A program made the translations under genes and the position numbers. Source: Streptosporangium lutulentum (GTDB taxonomy: Bacteria > Actinomycetota > Actinomycetes > Streptosporangiales > Streptosporangiaceae). From it: a stretch of 64,000 bases of DNA. The stretch is from assembly GCF_030811455.1 (NCBI RefSeq), contig NZ_JAUSQU010000001.1, positions 8,680,001 to 8,744,000 of the forward strand, read 5' to 3'. Positions within the stretch are counted from its first letter, which is position 1. Every line of letters begins with the position of its first letter. The notes under the pieces were generated by a model. That model made no database searches. It saw nothing but the letters and a program-made list of their open reading frames with translations, and was not told the origin of the DNA. Below, piece by piece: positions 1 to 9,400 of this stretch.

Positions 1-344
1 GGACCGTCCCGCACGTGCAGACAGGCCGATTCTCCCGTCTGATCACGCAGTCGCCGGAGCACCGGACGGGTGAGCCGCACGAGGTCCAGGCCGAAGGTTC
101 CGGGAGCCGCCCACCGCACCAGAGCGAGACCGATGCGGTAGGTGTCCTCGTGGCGGTCCAGGAATCCCTCCCGCAGCAGGCTGTTCACCAGCCGCTGGCA
201 GGTGCTGGAGGGCAGGCCCGTGGCCCGGGTGATCTGCTGAAGAGTCAGCTCGGGCCGCTCGACGGCGAAGCACTCCAGGATCTGGCGGATCTTGTGGAGA
301 ACCAGCACCGACGCCGTGCCCGCTTCGTCGCTCCTGCTGCTCAT
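1..344 (-). CDS. IclR-family transcriptional regulator (N-terminal part, runs off the window)
   Basis: Read on the minus strand from the ATG at 344, this frame stays open to the window edge. It encodes a short lead, an IclR-type winged helix at about residues 15-75 (LTLQQITRATGLPSSTCQRL as recognition region, then LVNSLLREGFLDRH), and the start of the ligand-binding part (LTRPVLRRLRDQTGESACL). IclR proteins are one-component regulators that bind a metabolite through the C-terminal domain, which is outside the window. The gene follows the HMG-CoA-lyase-like gene on the same strand after 50 bp, so it is probably the last cistron of that operon and its local regulator. Family call is secure; ligand unknown. 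Confidence 0.88.
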   Translation of the reverse strand, partial: MSSRSDEAGTASVLVLHKIRQILECFAVERPELTLQQITRATGLPSSTCQRLVNSLLREGFLDRHEDTYRIGLALVRWAAPGTFGLDLVRLTRPVLRRLRDQTGESACLHVRDG

Positions 345-394
345 CACCCGTGTCTTTCTGACCGTACGGGCCGCCCGCGAAGGCGTGCCGTACG

Positions 395-1336
395 TCAATT
401 CGAGGTGGTCGTACACAGCAAGGCTACCGGCGCGGCCGGCACGGCGGAGAGAGCGGAGTCGAGCCTGCGGCCCAGCAGCGACCGCAGGTCGTTCCGGAGA
501 GCGACGAGTTTCCCGGTGTCGATCCCGGTGGCGACCCCCACGTGATGGAAAAGGTTGACCAGATCGTCGGTGGCGATGTTCCCGGCCGCGCCGGGGGCGA
601 ACGGGCAGCCGCCGACTCCGCCCAGCGAGGCGTCGAAGCGGCGGATGCCCAGCAGGAGCGCCTCCCAGGCGTTCGCCGAGGCCATTCCGTAGGTGTTGTG
701 CAGGTGCAACCCGAGGGGCAGCCCCGGAAGCGCCGAGCGCACGGCGGAGACCGTTCGTCGGATGTGCCGGGGACTGGCCGCGCCGATCGTGTCGGCGAGG
801 TGGAGCACCTCGATGCCGAACCCGGTCAGCTCCCGGGCCACGTTCACCACCGTGTCGGGGCTGGTCTCGCCGTCGAAAGGGCACACGAACGCCGTGGCGA
901 CGGTGGCTTCGATCCCTACCCGCGCCTGTGTCAGCAGCTCCGCGGCGGGGCGCAGCCGGGCGAGGGCCGCCTGCGTGGACACCCCGGCGTTGGCCTGGCT
1001 GTGGCCGTCGCTCGCCGAGACGACGAGCCGGACGTGACGGGCTCCGGCCGCCACCGCACGGCGCGCTCCCCGCTCGTTGAAGACCAGGGTGTGCAGCGCC
1101 ACCGGCTCTCCGGGCCGCAACTCGCGGACCAGCCGATCGGTGTCCGCCATCTGCGGCACCCTTTCCGGGTGCACGAACGAGCCGATCTCCAGTGAGGTCA
1201 GCCCGGCGTCCACCAGCCCGTCGGCCAGCCGGATCTTGTCGTCGGTCGAGATGATCGTCGGCTCTATCTGAAAGCCGTCACGGAGCAGAACCTCGGTGAT
1301 CAGGGCCTGATCGACCGTCTTCGCCACGTCACTCAC
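395..1336 (-). CDS. HMG-CoA lyase-like aldolase (DRE-TIM superfamily)
   Basis: A 313-residue TIM-barrel protein, the usual length for hydroxymethylglutaryl-CoA lyases. It begins with the conserved LLRDGFQ, which supplies the Arg-Asp pair of the DRE-TIM family. It has the metal-binding histidine segment LHLHNTYGMA and the family's catalytic cysteine loop GGVGGCPFAPGAAGN near residue 235. Such enzymes split 3-hydroxy-3-methylglutaryl-CoA, or related branched hydroxyacyl-CoAs, into acetyl-CoA and a keto acid. The GTG start at 1336 directly abuts the TGA of the upstream CoA-transferase gene, with GGGAG about nine bases before it, so the two are translationally linked. Paired with a CoA transferase and facing an organic-acid permease, it probably cleaves an activated branched hydroxy acid; the exact substrate is not visible. 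Confidence 0.85.
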   Translation of the reverse strand: MSDVAKTVDQALITEVLLRDGFQIEPTIISTDDKIRLADGLVDAGLTSLEIGSFVHPERVPQMADTDRLVRELRPGEPVALHTLVFNERGARRAVAAGARHVRLVVSASDGHSQANAGVSTQAALARLRPAAELLTQARVGIEATVATAFVCPFDGETSPDTVVNVARELTGFGIEVLHLADTIGAASPRHIRRTVSAVRSALPGLPLGLHLHNTYGMASANAWEALLLGIRRFDASLGGVGGCPFAPGAAGNIATDDLVNLFHHVGVATGIDTGKLVALRNDLRSLLGRRLDSALSAVPAAPVALLCTTTSN

Positions 1337-2566
1337 TCAGATCACTCCCAGGTTCCGCAGTTTCCCGCGGTGTGCCTCGTCCGTCCCCACTTCGGCCAGT
1401 ACCTCGTCGGTGTGCTCACCCAGCTCCGGCCCGAGCCACCGGACACGGCCGGGTTCCCGGGTGAACCTGGGCACGACGCCGGGGAAGACCACCTCCCGGT
1501 CCTGACCGGCGGCGATGGTCACCCGATGCCGCTCCAGCATGCCGCGAGCCGCGTAGTGCGGATCCTTGGCGATGTCGGCCGCGGTGAAGATGGGGGTGGA
1601 GGGAATCTGACCCTCCTCCAACCGCCGCAGCACCTCCTCGTGCGGCAGTTGGAGGGTCCAGGCCGAAACGGCGGCGTCCAGTCGCCCGGCGTGCCGTACC
1701 CGGCCGGCGTTGTCGGCGAGCCGTACGTCCTCGGCCAGTTCGGGACGGCCGATCACCCGCATCAGCCGTTTGAAGATGGAGTCCCCGTTGCCGCTGATCA
1801 CGACGTGGCGCCCGTCGCCGCACAGGTAGGTGTTGGACGGCGCGATCCCCGGCAGCGAGCCGCCGGTCCGCTCCGGCTCGATCTGGAAGGCGCTGTAGTC
1901 AGGGGTCAGCGACTCCATCAGTGAGTAGATCGTCTCGTACAGGGCGACGTCCACCACCTCTCCCTGTCCCGTGACGTCACGGCGGTGCAGGGCGGCGAGG
2001 GCTCCGATGACGGCGTACAGGCCGGATACGGAGTCGGCGAGACTGATGCCGACCCGGGTGGGGGGCCGATCGGGATAGCCGGTGAGGTTTCTGAGCCCGC
2101 CGACGGCCTCCGCCACGCCGCCGAAGCCCGGGCGGTCGCGGTATGGACCGGACTGTCCGTATCCCGAGATGCGGACCAGGATCACGCCCGGGTTCACCTC
2201 GCGCATCCGCTCGATCCCGAGCCCCCAGCGTTCGAGGGTGCCGGGCCGGAAGTTCTCCAGCACCACATCCGAACGGCGGATCAGGTCGAGGGCGACCGTA
2301 CGGCCCTCGGAGCGTTTCAGGTCCAGCGTGACGGACCGCTTGTTGCGGTTCATCACGCGGAACAGCAGGGAGGTCTCACCTTCGTGGAGCCGCCACCGGC
2401 GCAGCTCGTCTCCACCGGGAGGGCGTTCCACCTTGACGACATCCGCTCCGAAGTCCGCCATGAGGCGGCCGGCCGAGGGCGCGGCGATGAAGTTGCCCAG
2501 CTCAAGCACCCGCAGACCGCTCAGCGGCCCAGAGGCTTCCCGTCCGTTCGGACTCTGTTCGGTCAT
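1337..2566 (-). CDS. CaiB/BaiF family (class III) CoA transferase
   Basis: A 409-residue protein starting at the ATG at 2566, where the family's N-terminus begins (GPLSGLRVLELGNFIAAPSAG). An upstream in-frame extension is AT-rich promoter DNA and is rejected. Class III CoA transferases move CoA between acyl-CoA donors and carboxylic acids. Visible landmarks are the start above, the RLMADFGADVVKVERPPGGD segment, the NRNKRSVTLDLK segment, and the YGQSGPYRDRPGFGG loop followed by EAVGG. First gene of a minus-strand operon with the HMG-CoA-lyase-like gene and an IclR gene. The likely step is activation of an imported acid before cleavage; the acid is unknown. Confidence 0.88.
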   Translation of the reverse strand: MTEQSPNGREASGPLSGLRVLELGNFIAAPSAGRLMADFGADVVKVERPPGGDELRRWRLHEGETSLLFRVMNRNKRSVTLDLKRSEGRTVALDLIRRSDVVLENFRPGTLERWGLGIERMREVNPGVILVRISGYGQSGPYRDRPGFGGVAEAVGGLRNLTGYPDRPPTRVGISLADSVSGLYAVIGALAALHRRDVTGQGEVVDVALYETIYSLMESLTPDYSAFQIEPERTGGSLPGIAPSNTYLCGDGRHVVISGNGDSIFKRLMRVIGRPELAEDVRLADNAGRVRHAGRLDAAVSAWTLQLPHEEVLRRLEEGQIPSTPIFTAADIAKDPHYAARGMLERHRVTIAAGQDREVVFPGVVPRFTREPGRVRWLGPELGEHTDEVLAEVGTDEAHRGKLRNLGVI

Positions 2567-2605
2567 CACCGACCCCCAGCAACCCACATTGTGGTTTCTT
2601 ATCCC

Positions 2606-2635
2606 ATTATGAGGGTTGTCGACCGTATGGGTCAA
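2606..2635 (-). promoter_or_regulatory. Sigma-70-type promoter of the CoA transferase operon
   Basis: On the minus strand TTGACC (2635-2630) and CATAAT (2611-2606) are separated by 18 bp, in a distinctly AT-rich stretch. Transcription would begin near 2599, about 33 bp before the ATG at 2566. Prediction from sequence only. Confidence 0.6.
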
Positions 2636-2668
2636 ATTAACAGTTGAGGGCAGATTTATGCACAAATC

Positions 2669-2681
2669 GGGCAAATTGCCC
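2669..2681. promoter_or_regulatory. Candidate operator palindrome between divergent operons
   Basis: GGGCAA and TTGCCC flank a single base, a 13-bp palindrome lying between the minus-strand CoA transferase promoter and the GntP permease gene. An IclR-type regulator encoded in the operon is the natural candidate to bind here. The assignment is inference. Confidence 0.35.
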
Positions 2682-2823
2682 TTAGATTGGTCTGCAGAGG
2701 ATCCTTGACCGGCCCACTGGTCACCCTCACGATGACTTGGCATCCCACGGTTTGGTTGCGGGCCGGTTCACAGCGGCGGCGACGAGCGATCACCTTCACC
2801 GCCGTCTCCATCGAAGGAACGAG

Positions 2824-4404
2824 ATGTCAGATACCGCAGTCCTTGCCGGCACCGCGGTGGCGATCGTCGCCATCGTGGTGCTGATCGTTCGTTTCCGCGT
2901 GAACCCGGTGATCTCGCTGGTGCTCGGTTCGCTCTGCCTGGGACTGATGACCCCCCTCGGCCTGGGCAGGACCATCGAGACGATCACCAAGGGCTTCGGC
3001 GACATCATGGCCGAGGTCGGGCTTCTGATCGTCTTCGGCGTGCTGACGGGCGCGATACTGCAGGAGATGGGCGCCATCGAGCGGCTGGTCAACCGGCTGC
3101 TTCACGTCTTCGGCCCCAAACGGCTGCCGTACTCGATGTCGCTGGCCATCGGCACGCTGCTGCAGTCGATCTACCTGGACGTGCTGCTGGTGATCTCGGC
3201 CCCGTTGGCCAGATCCGCCGCGCGCCGGATCGGCCCGCTGGGCACGCCCCGGATGGCCGCCGCCATGGCCATCGGGCTCGAATGCGGCATCGTCCTCATG
3301 GTGCCGGGTGTCGGCACGCTGGCCCTGGCGGCGCTGCTGCACGTCCCGCTGGGCACGATGCTGCTCTGGGGGCTGGTACTGATCATCCCGACCGTCGTCA
3401 TCTCGGTTTCGATCATGACCTTCCTGTTCCGCCGGGGATTCTGGAACAGCGCCACCGACGAGGTCGCCGCCGTCGCCGAGGAGGCCACGGCGGAGACCCT
3501 GACCACCGTGCCGGCCACCCAGGGCGCGGGAACGGTCACCCAGACCGCGGGGACGACTGCCCAGGCCGCGGGGGCGGTCACGCAGACCACGGGGACGGCT
3601 GTCCAGGGCGCGGGGACGGTCACGCGGGCTGTGGAGGCGGCCACGCAGGCCGCGGGGACGGCGTGCCGGGCGTCCGCATGGCCGGGTGCCGCGCCGGTGA
3701 GCGGCCCGGACGTCACCGAAGGACGCGACTCCGACGACACGGCAGGCGGCGAGGCGAGTGGCCCCGGCCTGCTCGTGTGCTTCGCCCCGCTCCTCGTCGC
3801 GTTGCTGATGATCGCCGTCGGCGCCGTCACCGAGGCCGTGGGCGACAAGAGCGCGGTGCTGAAGTTTATCTCGAACCCGGTGTTCGCCATGCTGATCGGG
3901 CTCATCGGCACCTTGATCGTCGGCCGCGTCGTCGTGGGCGGGAAGCGGGTGGAGACAGCCATCGCCCACGGTTTCAGGGAGAGCGGTCAGATCCTCGCCC
4001 TGACCGCGGTCGGCGGCTCCCTGGCGGCGGTGGTCGCGGCCGGCGGCCTGGGCGACATCCTCCGCGGATACTTCACCGCCCACACCTTCCTGCCGCTGCT
4101 GCTGGTCTGGCTGGTCGCCGCGGCCCTGCACATAGCGGTCGGCTCGGTCACCATCTCGGCCATCACGGCGGCAGGCATCCTCGCCCCGGTCGCGCCCGCG
4201 CTCGGCCTCGACCCGGTGCTGATCGCACTCGCCGCGGGGACCGGCTCGCTGTTCGCCGTCCACGTCACCAGCAACACCTTCTGGCTGCTGCAGTCACTGC
4301 TGGGCCAGACCACCCGTGGCACGCTCAAGACCTGCACCCTCGCCGTTTCCGTGGCCTCGATCGTGGGCATCCTCCTGCTCCTGCCGCTCAGCCTGCTGTT
4401 CTGA
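2824..4404 (+). CDS. GntP-family organic acid/proton permease
   Basis: A 526-residue polytopic protein with roughly twelve hydrophobic segments. The ATG at 2824 is chosen because GAAGGA lies eight bases upstream and the hydrophobic N-terminus starts there. Family marks include the early ITKGFGDIMAEVGLLIVFG region and the C-terminal HVTSNTFWLL...TTRGTLKTCT, which matches the FWL...TLKTWT ending of gluconate permeases and relatives. These carry sugar acids or hydroxy acids in by proton symport. The large cytoplasmic loop (residues about 215-310) is unusual: it holds seven tandem heptads rich in Gln, Ala, Gly and Thr. Divergence from the CoA-transferase/lyase operon suggests it imports that operon's substrate. 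Not every GntP protein carries gluconate, so the substrate is left open. Confidence 0.85.
   Translation: MSDTAVLAGTAVAIVAIVVLIVRFRVNPVISLVLGSLCLGLMTPLGLGRTIETITKGFGDIMAEVGLLIVFGVLTGAILQEMGAIERLVNRLLHVFGPKRLPYSMSLAIGTLLQSIYLDVLLVISAPLARSAARRIGPLGTPRMAAAMAIGLECGIVLMVPGVGTLALAALLHVPLGTMLLWGLVLIIPTVVISVSIMTFLFRRGFWNSATDEVAAVAEEATAETLTTVPATQGAGTVTQTAGTTAQAAGAVTQTTGTAVQGAGTVTRAVEAATQAAGTACRASAWPGAAPVSGPDVTEGRDSDDTAGGEASGPGLLVCFAPLLVALLMIAVGAVTEAVGDKSAVLKFISNPVFAMLIGLIGTLIVGRVVVGGKRVETAIAHGFRESGQILALTAVGGSLAAVVAAGGLGDILRGYFTAHTFLPLLLVWLVAAALHIAVGSVTISAITAAGILAPVAPALGLDPVLIALAAGTGSLFAVHVTSNTFWLLQSLLGQTTRGTLKTCTLAVSVASIVGILLLLPLSLLF
3520..3666 (+). repeat. Seven tandem 21-bp repeats coding a heptad linker
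   Basis: Seven consecutive 21-bp units start at 3520, 3541, 3562, 3583, 3604, 3625 and 3646. They encode QGAGTVT, QTAGTTA, QAAGAVT, QTTGTAV, QGAGTVT, RAVEAAT and QAAGTAC (residues 233-281 of the permease). They sit in the central cytoplasmic loop, which is normally short in this family. Units 1 and 5 encode the same heptad, suggesting expansion by slippage or unequal crossover. Confidence 0.85.
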
Positions 4405-4508
4405 GGCAGGACGTGCGGCCTGTTGGCCGGACGTGGTCGGCGGGGCGCGCTCCGATTTCATAACCTGGGCGACGAGCGACCTCGGGATGGAGTTCTGGAT
4501 GGCGGACC

Positions 4509-6209
4509 GTGGTGGAGTTTGATTCGAGCCGCCGGCTGACGGCGGCGGAGCGGCTGGTGTGCTGGACGGTGTCGCTGCTCGCCCCGGACCTGCGGAGTGT
4601 CGCGCAGGCGGAGCTACGGGCCGAGGGCCTCGATGTGATCGGACCGCCGGCCGTGACCGCGCCGACCGATGGACTCAGCGGGCGGTTGCGGTCCGCCGCC
4701 ACGGTGCTCGACGGTGATGCCGTCCTGTCCGAGATGAGGAAGGCGGACTGGGCGGTGCTGGCCGCCGAGCATCGGCGGGAGCCCTTTGGCCGCGTGCAGC
4801 GCCGTGCCCTGATCGCGCGGCCCGACTGCCCCGACGCGCTGACCACCGCCCTGCTCACACCGTGGGACTCCTTCGTGGCCGGCCGGCTGGTGGCCCGGGG
4901 GCGAGGAGTTCCGCGGTGGACGTGGCAGGCTGCCCTGGCCCGGATCGGTGAGGTGCGCCCCTCTTTCCTGCGCCAGGTGCTCTCGGATGAGACGGTGGAG
5001 GAAATGATCCTCACCACGCCGCGTCTGGACCTGCTGGTCCGGGCCGTCGACGGCTACGACCACAACCATCACCGGGAAACGCGGGCATTCTGGGAGTGCG
5101 TGGGAGGGCTGCTGCGGCGCCGTCTCGGCGCCGATCGGTCGGGCTGGACGGCAGCCGCCGCGGCGTTGCCGTCCCACCCGGGGACGTTCGCGAACCTGCT
5201 CCGCCGGATCGGGAAGACGCCGACCCCGGTGCCGGCGGAGCAGGCGGATCTGCGGATCCTGGCCCAGGCGCCCGATGCGGTGCTGGCCGAGGTGGTCGCG
5301 CACCTTCCCGACGTGCTGCTGACCCACATGGAAAGGCGTGACCTGCACCCGCGACGGACCCGAGAGCACCTCATCTCCATGGTCCTGGACCGGTTCGTCG
5401 CGGCCGGAATACCCCCTCGCGGGCTCTTCGCCCGATGGGTCTACTACACCGTGTGGCGCACGCCTGCGGCACGGTCGTGGGCGCATGGGCTGGATCCCCT
5501 GCTGGATGAGGCCAACAAGCGTTCCGCCGCGTACGACGTGACACTGCGTCGGCTGCTCGCGGCCGGCTCACCGCCTTCAGGAGCGGCATCGGACCTGGTC
5601 GGCGCACTTCGGGCGTGCACCGATCCGATCGAGAGCGAAGCGTTGCTGACATCCGTACTCGGTGAGAACGGTTCGCCCCCCTGGCGCGAACTCATCGACA
5701 CTCACCGCGATGCGGCATTGCCGCCGCATCTCCTGTGCACCCTGGCCGCCCGTGAGGGCTTCCCCGAAACACTCGCCCGGGCGCTACCCGCCGACCTGCT
5801 CCCCCTGCTGGCCGGTCAGAGCCCGGCGGCCGCGCGCGTCGCCGTGACCGCACCGCACCGCATCTACGACTCTCAGGGGCTTTTCCACCGAATCCGCGCC
5901 GCGCGAGTCGTCACCGACGAAGAACTGCCGGCGATGAGTCGCCCCGCCAGGGAAATCCTCCGGTACGCCTCCACGCTTCCCGCCCCCACGTCCTCGTCCT
6001 CGTCCGACGGCGAGCACGGCGATGACCTCATCGATCACTGCGCTCGGCTGTTCGACACGGCCGCGCGGTCGGCGCCTGCGGGGTTCTGGCCGGCACTGCT
6101 CAAGCTACTGCCGGCGTTCGAGGGCACGCTCCCGGAACTGCTCGACGCCGCTGCCGCACCTTCTCACCCGTCCCACGCGCAACGACCGGGCGACAACGCC
6201 GACGGCTGA
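4509..6209 (+). CDS. Hypothetical protein, predicted all-helical
   Basis: A 566-residue soluble protein that I do not recognise. It has no signal peptide or membrane segment. It is rich in Leu, Ala and Arg with many short amphipathic stretches, as in alpha-helical repeat proteins, and ends in an Ala/Ser/Pro-rich tail. The start is one of two consecutive GTG codons at 4509 and 4512 and has no strong ribosome-binding site, so the N-terminus is uncertain. Codon usage is normal for the genome. It stands alone between the permease gene and a secreted nuclease gene, about 105 bp downstream of the former. No function is proposed. Confidence 0.7.
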   Translation: MVEFDSSRRLTAAERLVCWTVSLLAPDLRSVAQAELRAEGLDVIGPPAVTAPTDGLSGRLRSAATVLDGDAVLSEMRKADWAVLAAEHRREPFGRVQRRALIARPDCPDALTTALLTPWDSFVAGRLVARGRGVPRWTWQAALARIGEVRPSFLRQVLSDETVEEMILTTPRLDLLVRAVDGYDHNHHRETRAFWECVGGLLRRRLGADRSGWTAAAAALPSHPGTFANLLRRIGKTPTPVPAEQADLRILAQAPDAVLAEVVAHLPDVLLTHMERRDLHPRRTREHLISMVLDRFVAAGIPPRGLFARWVYYTVWRTPAARSWAHGLDPLLDEANKRSAAYDVTLRRLLAAGSPPSGAASDLVGALRACTDPIESEALLTSVLGENGSPPWRELIDTHRDAALPPHLLCTLAAREGFPETLARALPADLLPLLAGQSPAAARVAVTAPHRIYDSQGLFHRIRAARVVTDEELPAMSRPAREILRYASTLPAPTSSSSSDGEHGDDLIDHCARLFDTAARSAPAGFWPALLKLLPAFEGTLPELLDAAAAPSHPSHAQRPGDNADG

Positions 6210-6222
6210 CGTACTTTCTGGA

Positions 6223-6262
6223 CGTTCGGATACGCCGGTCTGAAATCACCTGGATCCGAACG
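6223..6262. other. Inverted repeat after the hypothetical gene
   Basis: Nine-base arms CGTTCGGAT (6223-6231) and ATCCGAACG (6254-6262) flank a 22-base centre, 14 bp after the stop codon. It may be a weak terminator of the preceding gene or an operator; no U-tract follows. The rest of 6263-6445 shows nothing definite apart from the ribosome-binding site of the nuclease gene. Confidence 0.35.
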
Positions 6263-6445
6263 TGCGGGCCATCGCGTCCCGGTCGTTCATGTTTGTCAGC
6301 GATCAGTCCCACCACGTTGCCGAGCTGTAGCACGTTGTTCAGGTCCCGTCCGCGCGCAGTCAAAGATCGCGGCCTAAGGTCCCCTGTTGGCCCTGCTGCG
6401 ACACCAGGTCATAGCACGCCAGCGATCCATTTGGAGGTGCGGTCT

Positions 6446-9400
6446 TTGTCTGCGCCGCTTTTCCGGCGAGTCATCATCGCCGCTTTGACGCTGTCCACGG
6501 CAGGCGTCGCCTGCTCTTCATATGCCATTCCGGCGTCCGCCGACTCGACCGGGACCGGCCTGGTCATCAGCGAAGCGTACGTCAACGGAGGCTCGTCCGG
6601 CGCGAGCTACCTTAACAAATTCGTCGAACTCTACAACCCGACGCCGAACGCCATCTCCCTCACCGGCGACACCCTCCAGTACCGCGCGCCCACGAGCACC
6701 GGGGTCCCGGGCGGTTCGCAGGTGTTCGCGCTTTCGGGAACGGTCGCAGGCCATGGCCACCTCCTCATCCAGCTGCCGGGCAACAACGCGAGCACCAACC
6801 CCGGGGCACCGCTGCCGACACCCGATCTGAGCACCGGCGGGAGCGTCAACCCGGGCGCGGGGGGCGGCACGCTGTTCATCGCGGCCAGCACCTCGGGCGT
6901 GCTTCCCACCGACAGCACGGTGATCGACAAGATCGGCTGGGGAACCAGCAACTCTCCGGAGGCGAACGCTCCGACGGGCAACTCGCTGATTCTGAGCTAC
7001 CAGCGCGACGCGGCCGGCGCGGACACGGATGACAACGCCGCCGACTTCCACGTCGCCGCTCCGACCCCCCAGAACGCTGCCTCCGACGCCGGCAACCCAG
7101 GCGACGGCACCGGGACGATCACGATCACGGACCCCGGCTCGCAGAGCGCCACGTCCGGCACGGCGATCACACCGCTCACCCTGCGCGCCTCCGGCGGCAC
7201 CGCGCCGTACACCTGGACGGCGACCGGGCTGCCCGCCGGGCTGACGCTCTCCTCGGACGGTACCGTCTCGGGCACTCCCACCTCCGCCGGTACGGCGTCG
7301 GTGACGGTGACCGCCACCGACTCGACCGGCGCGACCGGCTCGGCGACCTTCAGGTTCCAGGTCGCCGGGGACGGTTCGACCATCGTCCCGATCGCGTCGA
7401 TCCAGGGCACGAACACCGACACCTCGCCGTACAAGGGGCAGACGGTGACGACCGAGGGTGTCGTGACCGCGGTCTACGCGACCGGCGGCTTCAACGGCTT
7501 CTTCCTCGAAACCGGCGGCGCCGGGAAGCACGACAAGACGCCTGGCGCTTCCGACGCGGTGTTCGTCTTCGGCGCGGGATCGGCCGGCCAGGTCTCGATC
7601 GGCGAGAGCGTCCGGGTGACCGGCGAGGTCACGGAGTACCAGGGCGAGACCGAGATCCAGTCCCCGACGGTGACCAAGCTCGCCAAGGCGCTGCCGGCCG
7701 TCGTCTCGGGCCAGATTCCGTGGTCGGACCTGACGACCGACGCCGCGAAGGAGGCGCACGAGGGTGAGCTGATCGCGCCGCAGGGCACCTTCACGGTGTC
7801 GGACAACTACGACGCGAACTACTACGGCTCCTTCACGCTGGCCGCGGGCGAGAAGCCGCTGCGCCAGCCGACCGACGCCGGAACCGCGGGAAGCGCCGCG
7901 GCGAAGGCCGCCGCGGCCGACAACGCCGCCCGGATGGTGACGCTCGACGACGGCTCCAGCGCGAACTACAGCACCAGCGCCTCCCGCGACATTCCGCTGC
8001 CGTGGCTGACGACGACCAACCCGGTCACGGTGGGCTCGAAGGTGACCTTCCACGAGCCGGTGATCCTCGAATACCGGTTCTCGCTGTGGAACTTCCAGCC
8101 GAGGCAGCAGGTCACCGACAACGGTGCGAAGGTCGCCACCTTCAGCGACCTCCGCACCGGCAACCAGCAGCCGGCCTCCGTCGGCGGCGGCGTCCGTCTG
8201 GCCACGTTCAACGTCGAGAACTACTTCCCCATGACCGGCGAGGACTACGTCGCCAAGGGACTGGGCAAGTGCACGTACTACACGGACCGGCAGGGCAACC
8301 GGATCGCGGTCAACACGTGCACCGGCACGGACGGCGGCTCCGGCCCGCGCGGCGCGGCCGACCAGGCCAACTTCGCCCGCCAGCAGTCGAAGATCGTCAC
8401 CGGTATCAACCGGCTCGGCGCGAGCGTCGTGTCGCTGGAGGAGATCGAGAACTCGGTCAAGTTCGGTGAGCCGCGCGACACCGCGCTGGCCGGCCTGGTC
8501 GACGCGCTCAACGCGGCCGCCGGCTCGAAGGTCTGGGCCTACGCGCCCTCGCCGTCCGCCGACAAGCTGCCGCCGCTGTCCCAGCAGGACGTCATCCGTA
8601 CCGCCTTCATCTACAAGCCGGCCGACGTCGCCCTGGTCGGACCGTCGACCGTGCTGACCGGCAGCTCCGGCCCCGGCCAGCCGTTCTCGATCGCCCGTCA
8701 GCCGCTGTCCCAGGGGTTCAAGAAGGCCGGCGCCACCGACAAGGACGCGTTCCTCGTCGTGGCCAACCACCTGAAGTCGAAGGGCGCCGGCACCCCGCTC
8801 TACGACGGCGACGCCGAGGACACCTCGTCCCCGGACGTCAACCAGGGCGCGTTCAACGCGACCCGGGTCCGCCAGGCGCAGGCCGTCTCCGCGTTCGCGT
8901 CGCAGACGGCGGCCGGCCTCGGCACCGACCGGATCTTCCTGCTCGGCGACTTCAACGCCTACACGCACGAGGACCCGATGCAGGTCCTGTACACCGACGG
9001 CTACACCGACCTGGGCAGCGCGTTCGACCCGTCGGAGGCGACGTACTCCTTCAACGGCCTGCAGGGCTCGCTCGACCACGTGCTGGCCAACCCCGCCGCG
9101 AAGGCGATGGTGACCGGCGCGGACGTGTGGCAGATCAACGCGCAGGAGGCCGGGGCCTACAACTACAGCCGCTACAACTACAACGCCACCCAGCTGTTCA
9201 ACGGCACCGACCCGTTCGCGGCCTCCGACCACGACCCGGTCATCGTCGGGCTGAACCTTCCGGCCACGCCGGTCACGCCCAGCGCGCCGGCCTGGAACGC
9301 CTCGAAGGTGTACAACACCGGTGACACGGTGACCTACCAGGGCTCGACCTGGCGGGCCATGTGGTGGACGCAGAACCAGAAGCCGGGCGACCCCAACGGC

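Noticed and set aside
2827-4263. Long open frame antisense to the GntP permease
   Set aside because: Composition (Asp, Arg, Gln, Gly) is that of the reverse complement of a GC-rich gene; no motifs, and the sense frame is an unmistakable transporter.
6518-9232. 904-codon frame antisense to the secreted nuclease
   Set aside because: Val/Arg/Gly-rich antisense shadow with no domain; sense strand has five recognisable domains and a signal peptide.
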